In this document: one piece after another, positions 1 through 6,620 of the stretch
How the letters are laid out: every line of letters begins with the position of its first letter
Position numbering within the stretch: position 1 is the first letter of the stretch
DNA from: Leifsonia sp040686855
Lineage (GTDB): Bacteria; Actinomycetota; Actinomycetes; Actinomycetales; Microbacteriaceae
Length of the DNA stretch: 64,000 bases
Reading direction: 5' to 3'
NCBI RefSeq assembly: GCF_040686855.1
Contig: NZ_JBFBOG010000002.1
Location: forward strand, 744,001 to 808,000
The notes under the pieces: model-generated
Database searches by the model: none
What the model was told of the DNA's origin: nothing
Seen by the model: the letters and a program-made list of their open reading frames with translations, nothing else
Translations under genes and position numbers: made by a program

Positions 1-251
1 ACCAGCAGCAGGACGAACACCAGCGCGAGCGCGAGGCCGATCGCCGCGGCGAGGCTGACGGTCGTCCCCGCCCGGAGCGGCGTTCCGAACAGCGTGTCCG
101 CGGTGCGGACGGTCTCACGTCCGCCCGCCGTCCACCCGGCGGCGAAGCCGGGCGCGACGAGCAGCGCGACCGCGGCAGCCGATGCAGCGAGGGCGGCGAC
201 ACCCACGATGGCCAGCAGGATGCGGTTCAGCGCACGATTGCTGTTGTTCAC
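1..251 (-). CDS. AmaP-like membrane protein of the Asp23 cluster (partial, 3' end outside window)
   Basis: Only the first 83 residues are in the window; the gene runs off the left edge. It begins with a GTG (complement of 249-251) whose GTGA overlaps the stop of the preceding gene by 4 bp, so it is translationally coupled. The visible part has a short polar N-terminus (MNNSNRALNRIL), a hydrophobic segment at about residues 11-35, a polar stretch rich in Gly, Thr and Arg, and a second hydrophobic segment from about residue 65. Last position in an Asp23 operon plus two N-terminal membrane segments fits an AmaP-type anchor that tethers Asp23 proteins to the membrane. The family call rests mostly on context, because the soluble domain is not visible. 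Confidence 0.6.
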   Translation of the reverse strand, partial: MNNSNRALNRILLAIVGVAALAASAAAVALLVAPGFAAGWTAGGRETVRTADTLFGTPLRAGTTVSLAAAIGLALALVFVLLL

Positions 252-820
252 GATCCGACCCTTCCTGTCGAAGCGACGAGCACGGAGACCTTCAGCGGAT
301 GCCCGGCGCCCGACTCGGCGAACTCCTCCGAGACCGCACGCCGGACCTCGTCGCGGTCGACGCGCATCCCGGTCACCGGGACGAGGCGGACGGCGGCGCT
401 CCGCCGTCCGAGCGACACGCGGACGGCGTCGGGGGAGACGCCGGCGGTGCGAGCGGCACGACGCGCCAAGCCGGAGGCCAGCATCTCGTCGTCCGCGACC
501 ACCGCGACGGTCTCCGCCTGGAGGCGGCGCCGGGGCCGGCGGCCGGGCAGGATGGCGAGCGCCACCAGCCAGAGGCCGATCAGCCCCGACGCCAGCGCCG
601 CGACGATCAGCACCGGGGCCCCGGCGGAGGGGGTGGCCGGAACGGCCTCGGCGATCGTGCGCGGCGCCACCAGCAGCGGGCGCAGGCCCAGCAGCTGGAG
701 CACGGATTCCGTGGCCAGGTACACCGTGGCCACGATCAGGAGGAGCGCCACGACGACCGCCGCAGTGGTACGCGGGGAGTGCGTCTCGCGGCGCACGATG
801 CGCGCGTCGAGCCGGTTCAT
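248..820 (-). CDS. DUF6286-like membrane protein of the envelope-stress operon
   Basis: A 190-residue protein with two hydrophobic segments (about residues 18-45 and 66-92), followed by a basic hinge (GRRPRRR) and a roughly 95-residue soluble C-terminal domain that alternates short strands and helices. The layout matches the DUF6286 proteins encoded beside Asp23 proteins in actinobacteria. The C-terminal part resembles Asp23-type domains in its pattern (valine-rich strand, helix, final KVSVLVAS strand). It overlaps both neighbours by 4 bp, so the five minus-strand genes appear to form one operon. The biochemical role is unknown; a membrane-bound partner of Asp23 proteins is the likely function. 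Confidence 0.6.
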   Translation of the reverse strand: MNRLDARIVRRETHSPRTTAAVVVALLLIVATVYLATESVLQLLGLRPLLVAPRTIAEAVPATPSAGAPVLIVAALASGLIGLWLVALAILPGRRPRRRLQAETVAVVADDEMLASGLARRAARTAGVSPDAVRVSLGRRSAAVRLVPVTGMRVDRDEVRRAVSEEFAESGAGHPLKVSVLVASTGRVGS

Positions 821-1140
821 CGGACCCTCCTCTCTCTGATATCGGCGGTGGTGGCGCGGATGTCGACCCGCGCCACCTCCAGGCCGGTCAGCTCCCCGAG
901 GCGCGCTCGGATGAAACCTCCGGCCTCGGTGAGTGCGGCGGTGACGGGCATCCGGTCGTCGCCGCCCGCAGCGAGCGACGGGGTCGGGACGGGTGAGGCG
1001 ACCCGCACCGCGAGAGCGCCCCGCGCATCCCGGACCCGGACGCGGACCTCCCGGAGCGCGACGCCGAGCTCGTCGGCGGCGACGGCTCGGGCGAGGTGCT
1101 CGAGCGCCACCGCCGCGAAGCGGTCCCGTCCGGCCGTCAT
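817..1140 (-). CDS. Asp23-like small protein
   Basis: A 107-residue soluble protein without signal peptide or membrane segment. It has an N-terminal helix (AVALEHLARAVAA), two valine-rich strands (VRVRVRDARGALAVRVASPV), a central helix and a terminal strand (LEVARVDIRAT), which is the alpha/beta order of Asp23/Gls24 domains, although the sequence is divergent. The ATG overlaps the stop of the upstream gene by 4 bp (ATGA) and its own stop overlaps the next start in the same way. It probably takes part in the membrane-associated Asp23 assembly. The family assignment is tentative and leans on the operon. Confidence 0.55.
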   Translation of the reverse strand: MTAGRDRFAAVALEHLARAVAADELGVALREVRVRVRDARGALAVRVASPVPTPSLAAGGDDRMPVTAALTEAGGFIRARLGELTGLEVARVDIRATTADIRERRVR

Positions 1141-1316
1141 GACGACGAGCGCCGTCCGCGCAGGGCGTCGAGGACGCGGGCGAGGTCGAGGTCGCCGCCC
1201 ACGACGCGTGCGATCAGGTAGCCGATCAGCATGGCCACGGCCGTGCCGACGAAGACCCAGAAGCCGAACGCGGCCCAGACGACGGCGAGTGCGCCGCCGA
1301 TCAGGGCGCCGAACAT
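1137..1316 (-). CDS. DUF2273-type small membrane protein
   Basis: A 59-residue protein that is nearly all membrane: a Gly/Ala-rich hydrophobic stretch from residue 2 to about 39 (two short passes), then a charged tail (LDLARVLDALRGRRSSS). Small DUF2273 proteins of this size and profile are standard members of Asp23 operons in Gram-positive bacteria. The start is the ATG at 1314-1316, 8 bp after the Asp23 gene; an upstream extension in the same frame reads into the Asp23 gene and is not credible. The likely role is membrane support for the Asp23 complex. Confidence 0.65.
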   Translation of the reverse strand: MFGALIGGALAVVWAAFGFWVFVGTAVAMLIGYLIARVVGGDLDLARVLDALRGRRSSS

Positions 1317-1324
1317 GGGCCGGG

Positions 1325-1741
1325 TCACTGGACTCGCGCCTCCTGCTCGTCCTCGTCGCCGGGCACGTGGACGTCGTTGACGGTCACATTCACCTCGGTG
1401 ACCTCGAGACCGACGATGCGCTCGATGGCCTGCACGATCGCGGCGCGCACGTCGGACGCGACCTTCTGGAGGGCGACCGGGTACTCCGCGACGATCGTCA
1501 CGTCGGCGGCCACCTGCTTCTCGCCGACCTCGACGCTGATGCCCTGGCCGAGGTCCGTGGCGTTCATGGCGTCGCGGAGGGCGCCGAGCGCCCGGGCCGC
1601 TCCACCGCCCAGCGCGTAGACGCCGGGGACCTCGCGGGCGGCGATGCCGGCGACCTTCGCGACGACGGCGTCGTTGATGACCGTCTTGCCGAGGACCGCG
1701 TCGGTGGTCGGGGTGGTGGTGCCGGTGGTCGTGGTGGCCAT
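1325..1741 (-). CDS. Asp23/Gls24 family envelope stress response protein
   Basis: A 138-residue protein and the clearest Asp23/Gls24 member here. It carries the family's opening motif (VAKVAGIAAREVPGVYALGG, about residues 26-45), strands around VSVEVGEK and VTIVAEYPV, and the closing helix-strand (QAIERIVGLEVTEVNVTVNDVHV). A Thr-rich leader (TTTTGTTTPTT) precedes the domain. The ATG at 1739-1741 is chosen because GGAAGGAAA lies just upstream; an ATG 27 bp earlier lacks such a site. Asp23 proteins form abundant membrane-proximal assemblies linked to cell-envelope homeostasis. This is the first gene of the minus-strand operon, divergent from the ECF sigma factor. Confidence 0.88.
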   Translation of the reverse strand: MATTTTGTTTPTTDAVLGKTVINDAVVAKVAGIAAREVPGVYALGGGAARALGALRDAMNATDLGQGISVEVGEKQVAADVTIVAEYPVALQKVASDVRAAIVQAIERIVGLEVTEVNVTVNDVHVPGDEDEQEARVQ

Positions 1742-1775
1742 GTCGTTTCCTTCCGTTCGGTGACTCACGGCTCTC

Positions 1776-1801
1776 TGACGAGCCGGGGCGCCGGTTCGTC
1801 A
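1776..1801 (-). promoter_or_regulatory. Leader hairpin upstream of the Asp23 operon
   Basis: TGACGA-G-CCGG and CCGG-T-TCGTCA form a near-perfect stem around a GGCG loop (stem arms 1776-1786 and 1791-1801). It lies 35 bp upstream of the Asp23 start, inside the probable untranslated leader of the minus-strand transcript. Seen in sequence; any regulatory role is inference. Confidence 0.4.
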
Positions 1802-1852
1802 CGCCTCGCACCTGTGAGATCGCTCAAAAACCTAGATCGGCTAGTTACTATC

Positions 1853-1878
1853 CGTTCTAACAGAACGACGGGTAGTGT
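1853..1878 (+). promoter_or_regulatory. Leaderless sigma-gene promoter with a 15-bp palindrome in the spacer
   Basis: TAGTGT (1873-1878) lies 7 nt before the GTG start of the sigma gene, so transcription would begin at or next to the start codon. Immediately upstream, CGTTCT-AAC-AGAACG (1853-1867) is a perfect inverted repeat located where the -35/-10 spacer would be, a natural position for a repressor or autoregulatory site in this divergent region. Confidence 0.5.
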
Positions 1879-1885
1879 CACAGGG

Positions 1886-2449
1886 GTGACCCGGCCCGAA
1901 ATCCACGCCCTGTCGCAGGCGAGCGATGAGATCCTCGCCGGGCGCGCGGCAGACGGGGACACCGTCGCCTTCGAGGTCATCGTGCGGCGCCATTCCCCGC
2001 TCATGGGCGCCTACGCGGCACGGATGCTCGGGTCGACCTACGAGTCCGACGACGTGGTGCAGGAGACCTTCGTCACGGCCTGGAAGCGGCTCGGGGAGCT
2101 TCAGGAGGGGGCGGCGGTGAAGGCGTGGCTGATGCGCATCCTCAGCCGCCGCTGCATCGACCGCATCCGTGCGCGACACGATCACGACGATGTGACCGAG
2201 GTGGATGCCGCCGCCCCGGCCGACCAGCGTCCCGACCACCTCGCCGAGGCGCGGACCGCGAACGAGGCGCTCGGGCGGGCGCTCGACGAGCTGCCCGCGC
2301 TGCAGAGGAGGTGCTGGGTGCTGCGCGAAGTCGGGCAGTACAGTTACGAGGAGATCGCGCAGGAGCTGGACCTCCCGGTGTCGACGGTGCGCGGCCAGCT
2401 GGCGCGCGGACGGCGGCGGCTGCTCGAGGCGATGGAGGGATGGCGATGA
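1886..2449 (+). CDS. ECF-type RNA polymerase sigma-70 factor
   Basis: A 187-residue sigma factor. Region 2 spans about residues 20-85 (conserved FEVIVRRH and DDVVQETFVTAWKRL), and region 4 about residues 128-182 with a helix-turn-helix (YSYEEIAQELDLPVSTVRG then RGRRRL). There is no region 3, as expected for the extracytoplasmic-function class. GTG at 1886 is chosen because a -10-like TAGTGT sits 7 nt upstream and no in-frame start with a better signal exists. Its stop overlaps the ATG of an anti-sigma-like/Asp23 fusion. Position beside the divergent Asp23 operon suggests it directs envelope-stress transcription; the regulon is inference. Confidence 0.9.
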   Translation: MTRPEIHALSQASDEILAGRAADGDTVAFEVIVRRHSPLMGAYAARMLGSTYESDDVVQETFVTAWKRLGELQEGAAVKAWLMRILSRRCIDRIRARHDHDDVTEVDAAAPADQRPDHLAEARTANEALGRALDELPALQRRCWVLREVGQYSYEEIAQELDLPVSTVRGQLARGRRRLLEAMEGWR

Positions 2450-3039
2450 CCGATCCGCTCCTCCCCGGCGACGACATGATCGACGGCCACACCCTCGACG
2501 AGCTGAGCGACTACCTCGCGCGCGGCCGCACCCCGGCCGACCCGGCGATCGAGGGGTCCGCCGAGTGCCGCGCGGCGCTCGAAGCCCTGGATCGGCTCAG
2601 CCGCACCACTCGCACGATGCTGGAGGCCGACGCCGCGAACCGGCCGGCCGACGATGGCTGGGTGGCCCGCATCCTCGACGGCATCCGGCTGGACGTGCAG
2701 GCCGGCCGGCGCATCCCGGTCGCCCACCCCGATCCCACGGCCGACCTCGCGCTCACGGAGGGCGCGGTGCGTGCGCTGATCCGCGGCGTCGGCGACGGCA
2801 TCGACGGCGTGATCGTCGGACGCACGCGGATCGACGGAGACGTCGAGACGCTGGGGGCGCCGGTCGACGTGCACGTGGAGATCTCGGTGCGCTACGGCGA
2901 GCCGTTCGCAGAGCTCGCCCGGAGGATGCGGGAGGCGGTCGTCGCCGAACTCGCCCGCCACGCCGAGCTGACGGTCGCAACGGTGGATGTCACGGTGACG
3001 GACGTGCGGGACCGCGAGCCGGAGGAGGAGCGCCCATGA
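2446..3039 (+). CDS. Anti-sigma-like N-terminus fused to Asp23-like domain
   Basis: A 197-residue protein starting at the ATGA overlap with the sigma factor (GGAGG 7 nt upstream; an ATG two codons earlier is too close to that site). Residues about 15-50 follow the helical pattern of zf-HC2 anti-sigma domains: a LDELSDYLARG helix, then a stretch ending in ECR with Cys41. The HxxxCxxC zinc motif is degenerate, with Ala34 and Ser38 in place of His and the first Cys. Residues about 95-190 look like an Asp23 domain (a GVDGIDG-like strand pair, VHVEISVRYG, final ATVDVTVTDV). Placement after a sigma gene is where an anti-sigma factor is expected. The fusion would couple Asp23 status to sigma activity; that function is inference. 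Confidence 0.6.
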   Translation: MTDPLLPGDDMIDGHTLDELSDYLARGRTPADPAIEGSAECRAALEALDRLSRTTRTMLEADAANRPADDGWVARILDGIRLDVQAGRRIPVAHPDPTADLALTEGAVRALIRGVGDGIDGVIVGRTRIDGDVETLGAPVDVHVEISVRYGEPFAELARRMREAVVAELARHAELTVATVDVTVTDVRDREPEEERP

Positions 3040-3323
3040 GCGACGGGGACGTGCGGACCGGGACGACGCTGGCGGCGGCGGTCGCCGCGGTGCCCGGCGT
3101 CGCCCGGCTGTATCCGGCCGCCTCCCTGATCGGGAGGGTGGCCGGCGCGGGCGAGGACGTGGCGATCGCCGGCGACCGGATCCGCATCCGCCTCGGCGTC
3201 ACCTCCGACGACGCAGCAGCGCAGGTCTGCCGCAGCGTCTACGAGGTCGCCCGGGCGTGGGCACGCGACGCCGGGATGCCCGACGCCGTGATCGAAGTGA
3301 CCGCGGCGGGCATCGACGCCTGA
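3036..3323 (+). CDS. Asp23-like small protein
   Basis: A 95-residue soluble protein whose ATG overlaps the upstream stop by 4 bp, making it the third gene of the sigma operon. It opens with AVAAVPGVARLYPA, matching the EVPGVY-type opening of Asp23 domains, followed by a strand (VAIAGDRIRIRLGV), a helix (AQVCRSVYEVARAWARDAG) and a closing strand (AVIEVTAAG). No membrane segment. It probably belongs to the same envelope-stress system as the divergent operon. The gene ends 2 bp before a convergent gene and no terminator hairpin is visible between them. Confidence 0.6.
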   Translation: MSDGDVRTGTTLAAAVAAVPGVARLYPAASLIGRVAGAGEDVAIAGDRIRIRLGVTSDDAAAQVCRSVYEVARAWARDAGMPDAVIEVTAAGIDA

Positions 3324-3325
3324 TC

Positions 3326-3826
3326 TCAGGCGGCCAGCTCGTGCGCCAGGCGGAACAGGGGCGCCGGGATGTGCTCGCCCTCGCCGATGCAGACGAAGAA
3401 GGCGAAGTCGGCCTCCGACTCCACCGTGATGACGGCTGCGACGCCCGACCACGGGTCCTCGGGCAGCTCGACCAGCCGCCCCATCTCCAGCGCGCGGCGC
3501 TCGGCGTCGCGGGCGGAGCCCTGGAAGGCGAAGAAGGCGTCCAGGCTCTCGTCGTCGGAGGCGTCGGCCAGCCAGCCGACCAGCGGCACGGTCGAACGGT
3601 CGCTGACCGGGACCACCTCGAAGAGGGCCTCGGCCACCGCCTCGACGGAGGCTGCGCTCTCCACGATGTGGGGCTGCGGCGCGATGCTCCGCGAGGTGAC
3701 GGCGATCCAGCTTCCCGCGGGAGCGGCGCCGAGCACCGTCAAGGGTCGACCGGACAGGACAGGGTTGAGCATACGGAACATGGAAGTCGGGCACTTTCCA
3801 CGAGGCGTCCGCGCGCGCGTCAGCAT
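3326..3826 (-). CDS. Hypothetical protein, unknown function
   Basis: I do not recognise this 166-residue protein. It has no signal peptide or membrane segment. The middle is acidic (ADASDDESLDAFFAFQG) and the C-terminus has a hydrophobic strand pattern (GVAAVITVESEADFAFFVC) that could be a small alpha/beta domain. The ATG at 3824-3826 has GGGGGAA just upstream; an internal ATG at 3779-3781 (MFRMLNPV) gives a 151-residue alternative that keeps all of the conserved-looking part. It is convergent with the sigma operon and separated from the next minus-strand gene by a hairpin, so it is probably monocistronic. Confidence 0.6.
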   Translation of the reverse strand: MLTRARTPRGKCPTSMFRMLNPVLSGRPLTVLGAAPAGSWIAVTSRSIAPQPHIVESAASVEAVAEALFEVVPVSDRSTVPLVGWLADASDDESLDAFFAFQGSARDAERRALEMGRLVELPEDPWSGVAAVITVESEADFAFFVCIGEGEHIPAPLFRLAHELAA

Positions 3827-3953
3827 AGCGTTCCCCCAACGCGCCACCGAACGCGACCAATAACGGGCGGGTCAGTCGCCCGGGCGAGCGACTTCGGCAG
3901 TGGCATACCGTCCGGAGTTTCGGGTTCCGGAGGGTGTTGTCGAGTCTAGGGCT

Positions 3954-3975
3954 GTGTCCACTGAAGTGGGGACAC
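3954..3975 (-). terminator. Hairpin after the tandem TetR gene
   Basis: GTGTCC (3954-3959) pairs with GGACAC (3970-3975), extended by AC/GT with a two-base bulge. It lies about 35 bp past the stop of the minus-strand TetR gene. There is no T-tract, so this is a weak intrinsic-terminator candidate. Confidence 0.4.
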
Positions 3976-4009
3976 CCATTCGGGGGTGATTTTGGGGGTC
4001 GGCGGCGCG

Positions 4010-5191
4010 TCAGGCCGGCAGCACATCCACGAGGTGTGTACGCAGCGCCCCCGCCACATCCACCGCCCCGTTGTCGTACAGCCACAGGTACTGCAGCCCG
4101 TCCCACAGCGCGAGCACCCACAGCGCCTCGTGCGCCGGGTCGCGGTGCGCGGGCAGGTCGCCGGAGTCCTGTGCGGCCCGGAACATGGCGTTGAAGCCGT
4201 CGAGGGCCTGCACGAAGCGGTGCTCGAAGTACGCATGCGCGGGATGGTCGACGACCGTCGCCTCGGAGGAGATGACGGCGTAGAGCTCGATCAGGCCCGG
4301 CTGGTCCCGCTCGTTGGCTGCGGCGGCGTCCGCGAATCCGCGGAGGACATCGGCTGCGCTGCGGGCGGCGGAGCCGGCCACTGTGTCGTCGATGCGGTGG
4401 TCGCGCTCCCGGAGCACCGCGAGCAGCAGCGCGTCCTTCGACGGGAAGTGGTGGTACAGCGCCGACTTGGAGACGCCCACGCGGGTTGCGATGTCCTGGA
4501 GGCTGGTGTCGCCGTAGCCCTCTCGGGCGAAGAGCGTCATCGCGTCGTCGACGATCGCCGCGCGCCGGGCGCGGCCGGTGCGGTAGCCGGCGGGAGGCTC
4601 GGGCTCGTCCTCCATCAGCGGGGGCAGGGGCGGCCCGGGCCGCGCCGTGGCGTCGGAGCGCTCATCTCCGGGCGCGCGCCAGCCGGCGGAATGCGCGATC
4701 AGCTGTTCGTGCGCGTCGAGGGCCGCGCCGACGTCCACCCGGTCCGGCAGGTAGCGGTGCAGCATCCGGAGCCCGGAGCGCGCGGCGACCAGGCGGGTGG
4801 CCTCGCCCTCGGGGTCGCGCCCGTCGCCGAGGTCGCCCTCCGCCAGCTCGCGCGCGCGGTCGGCGACCGCGGCGGCCAGACGGTCGCGCATCCACCCGTG
4901 CAGGGGATGCAGCGGAGCGGACGCCTCGCCCGTCAGGGCGGCGAAGAACGGGTCGCAGCCGTCCGCCGCGGGCGTGCGGTCGTACCGCTTCGCGACCTCG
5001 GCCAGGAGCTCGTCCTTGTCGGCGAAGTGCTTGAGCAGCGCGGGGTGCGAGATGCCCGCGCGGACGGCGATCTCGCGGAGGGAGACGAATCGGTAGCCCT
5101 GCCGGCCGAACAGTTCCGCGGCGGCGGTGATGATGGCCTGCCGGGTGGCCGCGGCGCGCGCGAACCGCGTCCCATCGACGACCGATGTCAT
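4010..5191 (-). CDS. Tandem-domain TetR/AcrR regulator (two HTH domains)
   Basis: At 393 residues this is about twice the usual TetR length. The first TetR_N domain covers about residues 15-62 (AELFGRQGYRFVSLREIA then AGISHPALLKHFADKDELL) and a second about 208-258 (LFAREGYGDTSLQDIA then VGVSKSALYHHFPSKDALL). Each is followed by a helical ligand-type region, and a Pro-rich linker (about 183-203) joins the halves. One continuous frame with no internal start signal argues for a true fusion. It is divergent from an MFS-glycosidase operon; the intergenic region carries two GGTTACC repeats 22 bp apart, a plausible target for a protein with two DNA-binding domains. It probably represses the operon until a glycoside or derived sugar binds. 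Confidence 0.88.
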   Translation of the reverse strand: MTSVVDGTRFARAAATRQAIITAAAELFGRQGYRFVSLREIAVRAGISHPALLKHFADKDELLAEVAKRYDRTPAADGCDPFFAALTGEASAPLHPLHGWMRDRLAAAVADRARELAEGDLGDGRDPEGEATRLVAARSGLRMLHRYLPDRVDVGAALDAHEQLIAHSAGWRAPGDERSDATARPGPPLPPLMEDEPEPPAGYRTGRARRAAIVDDAMTLFAREGYGDTSLQDIATRVGVSKSALYHHFPSKDALLLAVLRERDHRIDDTVAGSAARSAADVLRGFADAAAANERDQPGLIELYAVISSEATVVDHPAHAYFEHRFVQALDGFNAMFRAAQDSGDLPAHRDPAHEALWVLALWDGLQYLWLYDNGAVDVAGALRTHLVDVLPA

Positions 5192-5221
5192 GGCGCACCT
5201 CCCTCGGCACCATCGTAGCCA

Positions 5222-5275
5222 GGTTACCGTTCAGTCGGATTTCGGTTACCACGCGGTCGCTTTTATGTGTATGCT
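5222..5275 (+). promoter_or_regulatory. Promoter of MFS-GH3 operon with paired GGTTACC operator
   Basis: GGTTACC occurs at 5222-5228 and 5244-5250, exactly 22 bp (two helical turns) apart. The second copy overlaps a -35-like TTACCA (5246-5251); an extended -10 TATGCT lies at 5270-5275, 18 bp downstream. Two repeats on one DNA face match the two DNA-binding domains of the divergent TetR protein. The repeats are seen; their role as an operator is inferred. Confidence 0.5.
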
Positions 5276-5315
5276 GGCGCCCATCGTCAAAGCGGACGAC
5301 ACGAAAGGACCGATG

Positions 5316-6620
5316 ATGACAGAGCTGTCTCCCGCGGCGACCGCGGCCTACACGGGAACCACGGGCATCAAGGCGCCCGGCACCACCCCACCCCGCACAC
5401 CGCGCGGGTACACGCCGGGGCTCGCCGCCGTGAACTTCGGCGTGCTGCTCGCCCTGCTCACCCCTGTGCTCGTCTCGATGGCGTTCAAGGTGCAGCACCT
5501 GACCTCCTCGACCGGCGAGGCGACCGGACAGCTCGGTCTCATCCTCGGCGTCGGCGCCCTCTTCGCGCTGGTCGCCAACCCGCTCGCCGGGCGGCTCTCC
5601 GACCGCACCACCTCCCGCTTCGGGATGCGGCGCCCGTGGATCCTCGGCGGCAGCATCGTCGGCCTCGGCGCGTTCGCGCTGATCGGCGTCGCCTCCTCGC
5701 TGTGGGTCGTGCTCATCGGCTGGTGCCTCGCGCAGGCGGCCTTCAACGCGGTGCTGGCGGCAGCCAACGCCACCCTGCCCGACCAGGTGCCCGGCCCGAG
5801 CCGCGGCAAGGTCTCCGGCATCGTCGGCGCCACCACACCGCTCGCGATCCTCGGCGGCAGCTTCCTCATCACCTTCATCAGCGACGACGTGCTGCGCTTC
5901 GTCGTGCCCGCGCTGCTGGCGCTCGCGCTCTGCGTCGTCTTCATCCTCGTGCTGAAGGACCGTCGCCTCGCTGAGAAGCCGCGCCAGCGCTTCACCGTGG
6001 GCCAGTTCTTCGGATCGTTCGTCTTCAACCCGGTCAAGCACCGCGACTTCGGCTGGACCTGGCTCACCAAGTTCTTCGTGATGTTCGGCTACGCCGGCAT
6101 CGCGACCTTCCTGCCCTTCTTCCTCACCGAGAAGTTCAAGCTGGACGAGCAGGGCGCGATCACGACCATCCTGCTCGCCAACCTCGCCTCGACGGTCGCG
6201 ATGGTGATCTCGAGCCCCCTCGGCGGCTTCCTCTCCGACCGCCTCGGCAAGCGCCGCCCGTTCGTCGCGGCCGCCGGACTCATCATGGTAGTCGGCCTGG
6301 TCGTGCTCGCCTTCGCGCCGAGCATCGGCGTCGTGATCGCCGCGCAGGCGATCATCGGTCTCGGCGCCGGCTCGTTCTTCTCCGTCGACCTCGCCCTCGC
6401 CACCCAGGTGCTGCCGAGCCCGGACGACGTCGCGAAGGACCTCGGCGTGCTCAACATCGCCAACGCCCTGCCGCAGTCGATCGCCCCCGCGATCGCGCCC
6501 GGGATCATCGCCCTCGGCGCCACGACGGCCATCGGCGGCTACTCGGTGTGGTACCTCTTCGGCGCCTTCATCGCCCTGCTGGGCGCCGTGCTCGTCTACC
6601 GGATCAAGGGAGTGAAATGA
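5316..6620 (+). CDS. MFS transporter, probable glycoside/sugar uptake
   Basis: A 434-residue major facilitator protein with about 12 hydrophobic segments and MFS loop motifs (GRLSDRTTSRFGMRRPWI after TM2 and GGFLSDRLGKRRPF in the second half). The Thr/Pro-rich N-terminal 30 residues are cytoplasmic. AAAGGA upstream favours the second of two adjacent ATGs (5316). Its stop overlaps the start of a GH3 glycosidase by 4 bp, so transporter and hydrolase are translationally coupled: import of a glycoside followed by intracellular cleavage is the natural reading. The paired motif form GMRRPWI is common in GPH/sucrose-type sugar carriers, but the substrate cannot be read from the sequence. Confidence 0.85.
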   Translation: MTELSPAATAAYTGTTGIKAPGTTPPRTPRGYTPGLAAVNFGVLLALLTPVLVSMAFKVQHLTSSTGEATGQLGLILGVGALFALVANPLAGRLSDRTTSRFGMRRPWILGGSIVGLGAFALIGVASSLWVVLIGWCLAQAAFNAVLAAANATLPDQVPGPSRGKVSGIVGATTPLAILGGSFLITFISDDVLRFVVPALLALALCVVFILVLKDRRLAEKPRQRFTVGQFFGSFVFNPVKHRDFGWTWLTKFFVMFGYAGIATFLPFFLTEKFKLDEQGAITTILLANLASTVAMVISSPLGGFLSDRLGKRRPFVAAAGLIMVVGLVVLAFAPSIGVVIAAQAIIGLGAGSFFSVDLALATQVLPSPDDVAKDLGVLNIANALPQSIAPAIAPGIIALGATTAIGGYSVWYLFGAFIALLGAVLVYRIKGVK

